From assembly GCA_003162495.1 (NCBI GenBank), contig PMOF01000264.1, positions 2,618 through 13,503 on the forward strand: a stretch of DNA of 10,886 bases, in the 5' to 3' direction. Positions 1-6,702 of the stretch are shown in pieces (the first letter of the stretch is position 1; each line of letters starts with the position of its first letter). The translations under genes were made by a program, and so were the position numbers. Under the pieces are notes generated by a model. It had not been told where the DNA came from. It was given only the letters and a program-made list of their open reading frames with translations, and searched no databases. Source of the DNA: Acidobacteriaceae bacterium (GTDB lineage Bacteria > Acidobacteriota > Terriglobia > Terriglobales > Acidobacteriaceae).

Positions 1-639
1 GGCATTGCGCATATCTACGGCATAAGACAGCGCGTGGCCCTGCTGCACGTTGTAGATGGTGAGCATCTGAATCGGGAACGAGTAGCGGCCGCCATCGACG
101 CGCAGAATGTCGAGGGTGGAAACGTGAATGCTAAGTTGCTCGATGGCGACGCTTGGCCCCACAAAGCCCGCACTGCTGCCCGGAGGGAAATCCTCATGAA
201 TGGCGCGGCTGCCGACGGGAGGGACGACAATGTGCAGTCCGGTAATGTTTACCTGGCGGACGCGCTGGCGGAGCAGCAGCAGATCAAGCCAACTGCCCTG
301 AACCGTCACGCTGCTCACAGAGCCCAGAGGGGGAAGATCAGGCGCGGATTTACGACGAAGTGTGATGTCGGCGGCCATGAATCCGGGACTGGGAAAATAA
401 AGCCGGTGGTAATGGCCGATCTTGACCTGGCTGGCGAGGACATCCTCCAACATGGGCTGCATGACCCGATATCGATACGGCCAATGCACGTTGAGCAAGT
501 AAATGCCGACTAGAGCCGCGACGACAAAGGGCCAGATGACGCAGTGGTGCCAGATCTTTAGTTTGAAGGGCCCGCAGCTCGCTATGTGCGTCGGCTTGGC
601 TGAAGGCCGCGCCATGGCCGGCGCTGGAACAGTTTTCAT
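1..639 (-). CDS. AsmA/DUF748-like membrane-anchored protein, N-terminal part (C-terminus beyond left edge)
   Basis: An open frame of 213 codons runs from an ATG at 639 to the left edge without a stop, so only the N-terminus is visible. An SD-like GAGGG lies 9 nt upstream of the ATG. A cytoplasmic head of about 30 residues is followed by one hydrophobic segment (about residues 33-50, around WPFVVAALVGIYLL). After it comes a soluble region typical of AsmA-like proteins: a strand pair ending in the phrase YFPSPGFMAADITLRR (81-96), then short beta strands with a 'WLDLLLLRQRVRQVNITGL' type segment (117-135). AsmA/DUF748 proteins are inner-membrane proteins whose long beta-rich part extends into the periplasm; relatives act in envelope lipid transport or outer-membrane homeostasis. 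The family call rests on this N-terminal pattern and cannot be tested on the missing C-terminus. The exact role is unknown. Confidence 0.72.
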   Translation of the reverse strand, partial: MKTVPAPAMARPSAKPTHIASCGPFKLKIWHHCVIWPFVVAALVGIYLLNVHWPYRYRVMQPMLEDVLASQVKIGHYHRLYFPSPGFMAADITLRRKSAPDLPPLGSVSSVTVQGSWLDLLLLRQRVRQVNITGLHIVVPPVGSRAIHEDFPPGSSAGFVGPSVAIEQLSIHVSTLDILRVDGGRYSFPIQMLTIYNVQQGHALSYAVDMRNA

Positions 640-926
640 GGAATTAAACCCTCAACAAAGACAATCGCCGCACCCGATCGCTGAGCGCACTCCCTCGCGT
701 GAGCGTTTCAAACGCACCCGGCGCGTCAGGCGTCACGGGCAAACCGTGTCCGTCCCGGGCTACGACCTAGATATTTTCGATGCATTCCGTCGCTTAGCAG
801 TCGCATCGATGGCAGGATTACCCAGCAGAAGTTGTTGTGGTTTGATTTTGCGCAAATTTGTCTGCCAGCACAAAAGTGGTTGCGCTGAGAATGCGGTGCA
901 GTCGGCCGCGGACGTTATCCTGCCGG
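640..926. other. Intergenic region with inverted repeats upstream of the AsmA-like gene
   Basis: No credible gene lies here. The stretch must carry the promoter of the minus-strand AsmA-like gene and the 3' end of the thyX-like transcript. It holds a near-perfect dyad GCGTTT-C-AAACGC at 703-715 and a second hairpin CACGG-GCAAA-CCGTG at 734-748. Two direct copies of GCGTCA sit between them at 723-728 and 730-735. The dyad is about 65 bp upstream of the ATG, where an operator or leader hairpin could lie. No T-tract follows either stem on the minus strand, so neither looks like the thyX terminator. Function is inferred from position only. Confidence 0.4.
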
Positions 927-2531
927 TTAGCGCTGGAGGAGGTCGATGGGTTTGGTGAAGTCGGTTACGCGGATGTGGGCGGCCAGAGTGGGGTGTTGGC
1001 GCTCGAGAGCCAGGAACATTTCCCAGGCGACGCGGCGGTAGCTGAAGTGGCCGGCGGGTGCGGAGCGCAGTTCGGCGATGTATTGGGCTTCAGCGAAATC
1101 CATTTTGAAGAGTGCGCGAATTCTGGTGGCCAGGGGAAGCAGATAGAGGGCGGATTGGGCGGCTTCAGGGGCACCGCTCAGGGCGATCTGATCGCTCGCC
1201 CGGTAGGCGGCTTCGATGGCGGATTGAAACTCGGCCAGGATGCCCGCTTCGCCAAGAAGGTTGATGCCTGGCTCCAGGTCGGCGGAGGTGGGCGTTTCAT
1301 GGCCGTGCAGGGCAGTGAAGGGTTGGATGATCTGAACGCAGCGGCGATGGCGGTGCATGTCGCGGAAACCGCCGATGTCCATGAGGATGTCAAACCGCAG
1401 CGCCGCTCCGGCGTGGAAGGCGCGTAGGGTTTCGTCGTGCCTGCCGCGGTGACGGAGGCCGAGCTCGATGATCTCGGAAATGCGGGCCTCGGGAAGCGCG
1501 GCAACCAGATCGCGAATCCGGCGATAGGGGTGGTGGCTGGCGGAGTAGAGTAGCGTGGAGGCAAGCTCGACTTCCAGGGTTTCGGTGCGCTCGACGAGAT
1601 CCACGAGCGGCGACTCAACGATGGGTTGATTGGCGAGGAGTTCGCTGGCGGCCTGGGACAGGGCAGCCTGGGTCTGGCGAAGGTAGTCGTTGGGCTGGGC
1701 GTATTTGACCAGGGTGGGCGCGGTGCGGACTTCGCGGGTGAGGAGCTGGGCGGCCTGACCGGCGAGGTCTGGATTGGCGTCAATCTCAAGTGCGGCAAGT
1801 TTTTCTACGAATGCAGCGGCGGGCTGGGCGTTGACGTTCCAGGCGGGGCCGGTGGCGGCTTCGCGGAGTTTGAGGCCCAGGTCGCGGATTTCGGCGGCGG
1901 GGTGAGAAAGCAGGCGAGAGACCTGCGTTTCGAGGGTGCGTGCATTCACGATCTGGCCGAGGGAGGTGTTGGTGGCCAGGGGTAGCAGGTAGCGCGACAC
2001 GTCAAATGCGCGAGCTTTCAGGGTTCGCTCATAGGCGTCGGGCTTAAGCGCGTCAGGGCACGGGACGCGGCGGCGGAGCGCTTCAAGGACGGCGGCGGTG
2101 GTGCGCTGGTAGGTGGCGAACAAATTTGTGACAGTGGTGGAATAGAGATCGGCGGCTGAGGCATTTCCCGGTCCGAAGTCGGGGAAGTACCAGCCAGATT
2201 TGAGGAAGTTCTGGTACCTTGTCGATCGCTCCTGTCCGTCCCACCTCTGCTCGTCGACCAGCACGATAGCGGCCAGCAGGCTGAGGCGCTCGACGGCGAA
2301 GGCGATGTGGGCGAGGTCGGCGATGGAACGGTGGCCGTATTGGAAGTAGAAGGTGTTCAGGAACTGCTCGGCGCGCTGGGCGCTGATTTCATTCAAGGAT
2401 TCGCGCATGGAGAGAGAGGATCGAGAGTACTTGGCCATGGCATAGGCCAGCACTTCAGGGTCGGCGCCGTGGACGGCGAAGACGTCGGTTTGATTGCGGG
2501 CGCCGGGGGGGAGAAAAGATTCACTGGACAT
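927..2531 (-). CDS. ThyX-like protein with two tandem ThyX-fold halves (FAD-dependent thymidylate synthase family)
   Basis: The 534-residue product is about twice the usual ThyX length (roughly 220-250). Known ThyX enzymes make dTMP from dUMP with methylene-tetrahydrofolate and FAD. The N-half keeps YGHRSIADLAH (65-75), the end of the ThyX signature as QERSTRY (100-106), and LPLATNTSLGQIVNARTL (183-200), matching the LPL...NARSL segment of ThyX. The C-half keeps an RHR (394-396, in FRDMHRHRRCVQ) and a second LPLAT segment leading to AELRSAP (465-492). Neither half has the complete RHRxxSxNExSxRY signature, so enzymatic activity is plausible but not certain from sequence. The ATG at 2531 is preferred because conserved sequence begins just after it (ADPEVLAYAMAKYSRSS, 23-39) and it leaves room for the divergent gene. 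The frame stays open 99 codons further upstream, but that part is low-complexity and overlaps the neighbour. No strong ribosome binding site is visible. Confidence 0.85.
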   Translation of the reverse strand: MSSESFLPPGARNQTDVFAVHGADPEVLAYAMAKYSRSSLSMRESLNEISAQRAEQFLNTFYFQYGHRSIADLAHIAFAVERLSLLAAIVLVDEQRWDGQERSTRYQNFLKSGWYFPDFGPGNASAADLYSTTVTNLFATYQRTTAAVLEALRRRVPCPDALKPDAYERTLKARAFDVSRYLLPLATNTSLGQIVNARTLETQVSRLLSHPAAEIRDLGLKLREAATGPAWNVNAQPAAAFVEKLAALEIDANPDLAGQAAQLLTREVRTAPTLVKYAQPNDYLRQTQAALSQAASELLANQPIVESPLVDLVERTETLEVELASTLLYSASHHPYRRIRDLVAALPEARISEIIELGLRHRGRHDETLRAFHAGAALRFDILMDIGGFRDMHRHRRCVQIIQPFTALHGHETPTSADLEPGINLLGEAGILAEFQSAIEAAYRASDQIALSGAPEAAQSALYLLPLATRIRALFKMDFAEAQYIAELRSAPAGHFSYRRVAWEMFLALERQHPTLAAHIRVTDFTKPIDLLQR

Positions 2532-2653
2532 TCGAGAGGGCTCGCGAACAGAATACGGCATGGGGTGTGGATTGCGCTTGTGCTTTCTCGACGAGGTCGC
2601 ACACATCGTCAAGCACAGCGCGCGACCAACCTGATACGCGGCGGGATAGTGCC

Positions 2654-3463
2654 ATGCAGGAGCACCTGATACCGACATCGTACAGGCCGCGGCCATTGCC
2701 CTCAGGGCGCTGGGCGATGACGCAGCAGTGGAACGATGTACTGTTTGCCCACTGGCCGGTCGAGGCGGCCCAGGTTGCGGCGCTGTTGCCCGAGGGCCTG
2801 CAGGTGGACACGTTCGACGGAGCGGCATGGCTGGGAGTGGTGCCCTTCTGGATGGACCGGATCAAGGTCCGCGGCATTCCGCCGGTACCGGGAGCGCGCA
2901 GTTTTCCGGAACTGAATCTGCGCACTTATGTTCGCGACCGATACACGGGAACGCACGGAGTCTATTTTCTGTCGCTGGATGCGAGCAACCTGCTGGCGGT
3001 GGGGGTGGCGCGATTGTTTTACCGGCTGCCTTACTACTGGGCCGAGATGCGCATGGCGCAGCGGACGGAGCGGGAGTTTGAGTACTATAGCCGGCGATAC
3101 TGGAGCAGCCGGCCGGTGGTTTTCAAGGCGCGGTATCGGGGACTGGGGCCGACGCGCAAGCTGGCGGAGAGCCGGCCTGGGACACTGGAGCATTTTCTTA
3201 CCGAGCGCTACTGCCTGTTTTCGAAGAACCGTGCGGGACAACCGATCCGGGCCAACGTGCACCACGTTCCCTGGCCGCTGGAAGAGGCAGAAGCAGAGAT
3301 CGAGCGCAACGATCTGGCGGATGCAATCGGAATCGCACTGCCGAAGGAAGGGCCGGTGCTGTACTACTCGCGGCAGTTGGCCGTGTATATCTGGCCGGCG
3401 CAACTGGTGAGGCCGGCGATGGCGGCGCAGCCAGTGCGCGTGGCGGTCAGCCCGTCGGGCTGA
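2654..3463 (+). CDS. DUF2071 family (YqjF-like) protein
   Basis: The 269-residue soluble protein has no signal peptide or membrane segment. Family features run along its length: WNDVLFAHWPV near residue 26, LLPEGLQVDTFDGAAWLGVV (44-63), FPELNLRTYV (84-93), GVYFLSLDA (102-110), LPYYWAEM (125-132), GTLEHFLTERYCLF (176-189) and VHHVPWPL (202-209). These match the DUF2071/YqjF family, which has an acetoacetate decarboxylase-like fold in known structures. The biochemical role is not established, so none is given. The ATG at 2654 has only a weak purine-rich stretch upstream (GGCGGGA). An in-frame ATG at 2717 would remove 21 residues but cut close to the conserved WNDVLF block. The gene is divergent from the thyX-like gene across about 122 bp, so the two may share a promoter region; no functional link is evident. 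Confidence 0.88.
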   Translation: MQEHLIPTSYRPRPLPSGRWAMTQQWNDVLFAHWPVEAAQVAALLPEGLQVDTFDGAAWLGVVPFWMDRIKVRGIPPVPGARSFPELNLRTYVRDRYTGTHGVYFLSLDASNLLAVGVARLFYRLPYYWAEMRMAQRTEREFEYYSRRYWSSRPVVFKARYRGLGPTRKLAESRPGTLEHFLTERYCLFSKNRAGQPIRANVHHVPWPLEEAEAEIERNDLADAIGIALPKEGPVLYYSRQLAVYIWPAQLVRPAMAAQPVRVAVSPSG

Positions 3464-3857
3464 GTGCAACTAACAGCGTAAATATAGATCAATGAGGGTT
3501 CAATTACTAAAGTGTGTCTCGAATCAAATAAAAAAACATCTTCAGCAACATTCCATGACTGCCTGGGTTATTGAATTATACGGCGGGAGAGCTTGGAAGA
3601 GCTCCTCGTGTTGACTCCAGCGACCCATCACGCCGTGGTCTGCAAATTCCGGTAATGACTCCGCGCGAACGCGGCAAGGGACAATCTGTTGCTGCATTTA
3701 CCACTCATGCAAAGCATGGATGATGCAGGTTTGCGCCTGCGGGAGTTCTACTTGCGGCTTCAGGGTGTAACGAATGGAGTGGGCTGCGACTTAGCCTGCT
3801 AATCCTATGCACTGTTCAGGACTCAAGACGACACGAAATCAGAAAGGTGGGATGAAT
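3464..3857 (+). promoter_or_regulatory. 394-bp gene-free region and probable structured leader before the DUF4382 lipoprotein gene
   Basis: No gene is seen. The left part is strikingly AT-rich for this genome: 3471-3560 has 29 G/C in 90 bases and includes a run of seven A. The right part is GC-rich and holds compact inverted repeats: CCGCG-CGAA-CGCGG (3661-3674), CATGC-AAA-GCATG (3706-3718) and GCAGG-N6-CCTGC (3725-3740). An alternative pairing, CGGCAA with TTGCTG (about 3672-3694), would compete with the first stem. No T-tract follows them, so they are not intrinsic terminators. They could form a structured 5' leader of the downstream gene. I compared the region from memory with the cyclic-di-GMP-I riboswitch consensus and did not find its core. 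A promoter is likely in the AT-rich part, but I cannot place -35 and -10 boxes with confidence. Confidence 0.4.
3845..3850 (+). promoter_or_regulatory. Ribosome binding site AGGTGG deciding the lipoprotein start
   Basis: AGGTGG lies 7 nt before the ATG at 3858 but only 1 nt before the in-frame ATG at 3852. Spacing therefore favours the start at 3858. The choice changes the protein by two residues only. Confidence 0.6.
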
Positions 3858-5288
3858 ATGGGGACCAGATCTTACAAATTCGGGATGCAGGTCAAACTTT
3901 GGACAGGCGCACTTATTTTGCTGACGGCCGCCGCCCTGGTGACGGCGGGCTGCAGCGGGTACAACCAGGCGGGCATGTCGACCACGTCAACCCAAACCGG
4001 ACCGGCTTTTGTGGTGGGCACCGACGCGCCGATGGCGAGCGTGGTGTCGTTTGCCGTGCCGGTGAACAGCGTGACCGCCAAGGACGCCAGTGGAACGAGC
4101 GTGTCCTTGATCAGCGGCACGCCGACAGTGGATTTCGCGCGCTTCAACGGACTGCAAACCCTGCTCGACATGAACGACGTGCCGGTGGGGACTTATACAA
4201 GCTTGTCGATCACGCTGGGCAGCGCAACGATCGGCTACTTGAACATGCCGGCCAGCGGCGCGCCGACGATCGCAACCGAGGCGGCGACGTATCCTTCCTC
4301 AGCATCCACTTATACCTACACGGTAACTTTGGCTTCGCCACTGGTGGTTACTCAGGCGGGGACGCCGGTTGGCCTGCGCGTGGATTTCGATCTGCATAAG
4401 TCCATCCAGGTGGACTCGGGCGGCGCAATCACCGGCCAGGTGACGCCGGTGTTCAACGTCAAAACGGTGGGACCGAGCGATCCGGACGCCTACATTGACG
4501 AGTTCGTCGCGGCAGTGGTCAGTGTGAACGTGACAGGGCAATCCTTTGTGGTGCAGGGGCCGCACGGCGAGCAGTTCACGATCAACGTGAACGGGCAAAC
4601 GGAATGGGATAACAACGAGAGCCTCAGCGATTTGACCACCAGCAGCATCGTGGAGATTTCCGGCACTCTGGATAGGGCCGACCAAACGCTGGACGCCGAT
4701 GAGGTAGCGATTCTGTCGCAGAATGGATTCTATGCGGGCGGCCAGGTGACCTATGTGTCGCCGGCCAGCGGACCGGCTACGAGTTTCGACCTGTATGTGC
4801 GCGGCACGCTGCCCACCGGCACCGGAGTCGAGTTGGGCCAGATTGCGCAGGTGGATCTGAGCGGGAACGAGAAGTTCTTCATTTACTGGATGCACAATCC
4901 GCTGACAGAGTTCCTGTTCAACTCAAGCACACTGCTGCCGGGCCAGCACGTGTCGGTGGGAGGGCCGGCGAGCGGCGCGGTTAACGCGCAGGCGCTGACA
5001 GTGAATCGGGTTGTGCTGCGCGATTGGGGATTCAACGGCACGGTAGTGGCAGGCAGCGTGAACAGCACGAATGGCACTTTCCAGATACAGATCAACGGAT
5101 TTGCCGGCTTGCTGGTTCCGCAGACGGTCACTGTATACACGGCGGCCAGGACGGATTTCCGGGACGGTCTGACTGGGTTGAGCGACGTGTCGGGCGGCGC
5201 AAATGTGCGCGTGGTTGGATTGCTGCTCAAGGATCCTACCTCGGGCAATACGGTGCTGCTTGCTCACGACGTGGACGCGTTCAACTAA
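3858..5288 (+). CDS. Secreted lipoprotein with DUF4382 domain and DUF5666-like beta repeats
   Basis: The 476-residue protein starts with a lipoprotein signal: a basic N-terminus, a hydrophobic core LWTGALILLTAAALV (14-28) and TAGC, with the probable lipidated Cys at 32. Thr at the -3 position is a little unusual for a lipobox. Residues about 50-205 match DUF4382: the pattern VDFARFNGLQTLLDMNDVPV GTYTSL (91-116) has the family's 'threshold of linear argument, then PAGTYT' layout, and the domain ends in a DFDLHKSIQV strand (176-185). The rest is beta-rich and reads as DUF5666-like OB-type repeats, at about 218-300 (GQSFVVQGPHGEQFTINVNG), 305-388 and 392-474 (NGTVVAGSVNSTNGTFQIQI). It is Ser/Thr/Gly-rich and Cys-poor. 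Such proteins are common in Acidobacteriota envelopes; their ligand or partner is unknown. The gene is monocistronic, with a long leader before it and an intrinsic terminator 30 bp after the stop. Confidence 0.82.
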   Translation: MGTRSYKFGMQVKLWTGALILLTAAALVTAGCSGYNQAGMSTTSTQTGPAFVVGTDAPMASVVSFAVPVNSVTAKDASGTSVSLISGTPTVDFARFNGLQTLLDMNDVPVGTYTSLSITLGSATIGYLNMPASGAPTIATEAATYPSSASTYTYTVTLASPLVVTQAGTPVGLRVDFDLHKSIQVDSGGAITGQVTPVFNVKTVGPSDPDAYIDEFVAAVVSVNVTGQSFVVQGPHGEQFTINVNGQTEWDNNESLSDLTTSSIVEISGTLDRADQTLDADEVAILSQNGFYAGGQVTYVSPASGPATSFDLYVRGTLPTGTGVELGQIAQVDLSGNEKFFIYWMHNPLTEFLFNSSTLLPGQHVSVGGPASGAVNAQALTVNRVVLRDWGFNGTVVAGSVNSTNGTFQIQINGFAGLLVPQTVTVYTAARTDFRDGLTGLSDVSGGANVRVVGLLLKDPTSGNTVLLAHDVDAFN

Positions 5289-5317
5289 GCAGCGCGAATT
5301 TAGATCAATCCTCCTTG

Positions 5318-5353
5318 CGCCGGAGCTGGAATTTCCAGTTCCGGCGTTTTTTT
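5318..5353 (+). terminator. Rho-independent terminator of the DUF4382 lipoprotein gene
   Basis: Arms CGCCGGAGCTGGAA (5318-5331) and TTCCAGTTCCGGCG (5333-5346) pair over up to 14 bp with one G-T wobble, and seven T follow (5347-5353). The innermost pairs must open to make a loop. The stem starts 30 bp after the lipoprotein stop. On the minus strand there is no matching T-tract, so it is directional, although it may still slow the convergent GDCCVxC transcript. Confidence 0.92.
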
Positions 5354-5406
5354 GCGCCTGTGCTTGCCGAAGATTTGGCTCTTAGTGACAGGGATCATCT
5401 TGACCG

Positions 5407-5619
5407 TCATTTTGAGATTTGCGTTTGCATGGGCGGACACTTCACCGAGCCGTAGGAGCAGAACACGCAGCAATCGCCAGGATTGGGGCGCAACACAGCT
5501 TTGCAGTTGCCGCACTGGTAGAAGAACTGGCAGGCATCCGAGGGCATGATTTCCTGCCTGGAAACGCCGCAGCGCGGACAGGTCAGCACCGATTCAAGGA
5601 TCACGGCGTTCGCTGTCAC
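5407..5619 (-). CDS. GDCCVxC-domain small cysteine-rich protein (Cys/Phe form, no Sec)
   Basis: This 70-residue soluble protein has nine cysteines. A CPRC pair (14-17) and a CGNC pair (36-39) form a likely zinc ribbon, with C30 between them. They are followed by the family signature GDCCVFC (48-54) and a conserved tail SYGSVKCPPMQ (55-65). In NCBI naming the family is the GDCCVxC-domain (seleno)protein; the x position, which the name implies can be Sec in relatives, is Phe here. The best start is GTG at 5619, because it has GAGG 5 nt upstream and homologous proteins begin shortly before the 'ILES-LTCP' segment. The frame is open to an ATG at 5730, but the extra 37 residues are not family-like. 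Relatives are often found near mercury or metal resistance genes; none is seen here. Metal or thiol chemistry is an inference from the cysteines. The gene ends convergent to the lipoprotein gene. Confidence 0.85.
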   Translation of the reverse strand: MTANAVILESVLTCPRCGVSRQEIMPSDACQFFYQCGNCKAVLRPNPGDCCVFCSYGSVKCPPMQTQISK

Positions 5620-5624
5620 GGCTT

Positions 5625-5628
5625 CCTC
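5625..5628 (-). promoter_or_regulatory. Ribosome binding site supporting the GTG start of the GDCCVxC gene
   Basis: On the minus strand the sequence reads GAGG, then 5 nt, then GTG at 5619. No such site fits the upstream ATG at 5730, which lacks a purine-rich stretch at the right distance. This supports the 70-residue product over the 107-residue alternative. Confidence 0.6.
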
Positions 5629-5841
5629 GCGCCGTGAGGCTTGGAGGGAAAGCCGCGTTGGTCGTTGCCAACTAGCAGAGTGGTTCTTGCGTTGAGTTGT
5701 GACACGTGCACAAGCCCCCGAAGCAAACATTCCACTTCTATTCTAAATTGCGTGCTGTCACACGAAAACAAGAGCGAACCGCGTGCGCGCTCAAATTGAC
5801 CATCTGGAAGCTCGCCCACAGCGCCATGACTTTTGCCCACC

Positions 5842-5847
5842 TATAAT
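5842..5847 (+). promoter_or_regulatory. -10 box (TATAAT) of the fabG-type gene
   Basis: A perfect TATAAT lies in the 280-bp divergent gap, giving a leader of about 45 nt before the ATG at 5900. The bases where a -35 box should be (about 5818-5825) match TTGACA poorly. A TTGACC at 5796-5801 is too far upstream, about 40 bp. The call therefore rests on the -10 box and the position. Confidence 0.5.
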
Positions 5848-5899
5848 GGGGGACGGATGGGCGCGAGGTTGGCGATTGCGCGGACTTGAAGAGAAAGAT

Positions 5900-6664
5900 A
5901 TGGCGAATTTGCAGGGAAGAATTGCGCTGGTGACCGGAGCTAGCCAGGGGATTGGGCGGGCTTGTGCGCTGGAACTGGCGAGGGCCGGGGCAACTGTGGC
6001 GCTGGCGGCGCGCAACGAGGCCAAGCTGGCCGAGGTTGTGGCGGAGATTGAGGCGGCCGTCAAACATAATGGGTCAGGCCAGGCGGCGGCATTTGCACTG
6101 GATGTGGCCAGCCAAGACTCGATCAAGTCCGTGGCAAAGGCGGTGCTGGAACGGTTCGGGAAGGTGGAGATTCTGGTGAACAACGCCGGCATCACGCGCG
6201 ACGGGCTGATGATGGCGATGAAGCGGGCGGACTGGGACGATGTGCTGGAGACGAATCTCACCGGGGCGTTTCTACTGACTCAGGCGCTGCTGAGGCCGAT
6301 GCTGAAGAACCGCTGGGGGCGGATTATCAATATATCGAGCGTGGTGGGGCGCACGGGCCAGGCGGGCCAGGTGAATTACGCGGCCAGCAAGGCGGGGATG
6401 ATCGGACTGACGCGGTCGATGGCGCGCGAAGTGGCGTCGCGGGGAATTACGGTGAATGCGGTTGCGCCGGGATACATTGAGACGCCGATGACCGCGGTGC
6501 TGGACGAGAAGCAGCGGGCGGCGATGATGGCGCAGATTCCGCTGGGGCGCGCGGGGTCGGACTTGGAGATTGCGAAGGCGGTTGCATTTCTGGCGTCGGA
6601 TGCGGCGGGGTACATTACGGGGCATGTGCTGGATGTGAACGGCGGGATGTTCATGGGCGGGTGA
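5900..6664 (+). CDS. fabG: 3-oxoacyl-ACP reductase-type short-chain dehydrogenase (FabG-like)
   Basis: The 254-residue protein is a full-length classical SDR. It has the nucleotide-binding TGASQGIG (12-19), an acidic DVA (68-70), NNAG (94-97) and N119. The catalytic set is S147 (in NISSVVG), Y160 and K164 (NYAASK), with the 13-residue Ser-Tyr spacing of E. coli FabG. Later comes VAPGYIETPMT (188-198) and the C-terminal GHVLDVNGGM (241-250). FabG reduces 3-oxoacyl-ACP to 3-hydroxyacyl-ACP with NADPH in fatty acid synthesis, and R38 after the second strand is compatible with NADPH. It stands alone here, away from other fab genes, so a role as an acetoacetyl-CoA reductase or another SDR with different substrate is possible. 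The ATG at 5900 is chosen because the SDR fold starts at once (LQGRIALVTG) and GAAGAGAAAG precedes it; the upstream extension lacks family sequence. Confidence 0.88.
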   Translation: MANLQGRIALVTGASQGIGRACALELARAGATVALAARNEAKLAEVVAEIEAAVKHNGSGQAAAFALDVASQDSIKSVAKAVLERFGKVEILVNNAGITRDGLMMAMKRADWDDVLETNLTGAFLLTQALLRPMLKNRWGRIINISSVVGRTGQAGQVNYAASKAGMIGLTRSMAREVASRGITVNAVAPGYIETPMTAVLDEKQRAAMMAQIPLGRAGSDLEIAKAVAFLASDAAGYITGHVLDVNGGMFMGG

Positions 6665-6668
6665 AGCT

Positions 6669-6694
6669 CAGGGGACAGGGAACAGGGAATACAG
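6669..6694. repeat. Heptameric direct repeat, CAGGGAA type, between fabG and the MFS gene
   Basis: The 38-bp convergent gap holds consecutive 7-mers CAGGGGA, CAGGGAA, CAGGGAA and then a decayed TACAGAT. A related cluster lies on the other side of the MFS gene at about 8158-8180. The repeat does not form a hairpin, so it is not a terminator, although it fills the space where one for fabG and one for the MFS gene should be. Confidence 0.6.
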
Positions 6695-6702
6695 ATTCAT
6701 TG

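Noticed and set aside
34..958. Two plus-strand open frames over the left end
   Set aside because: They oppose the AsmA-like frame, which has a ribosome binding site, a membrane anchor and family-like sequence.
858..1985. Gly-rich plus-strand open frames opposite the thyX-like gene
   Set aside because: They mirror the high-GC third codon positions of thyX on the other strand; composition is repetitive (G, V, A, E) and no family is recognisable.
2702..3469. Minus-strand open frame (255 codons) opposite the DUF2071 gene
   Set aside because: It is Arg/His/Gln-rich, matches no family, and lies over strong DUF2071 motifs on the plus strand.
3661..3674. CCGCG-CGAA-CGCGG stem as an intrinsic terminator for the DUF2071 gene
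   Set aside because: No T-tract follows and it is nearly 200 bp from the stop codon.
3464..3857. Cyclic-di-GMP-I or other known riboswitch before the DUF4382 gene
   Set aside because: Hairpins are present, but the conserved core bases I know for that class are not found. Kept only as an unnamed structured leader.
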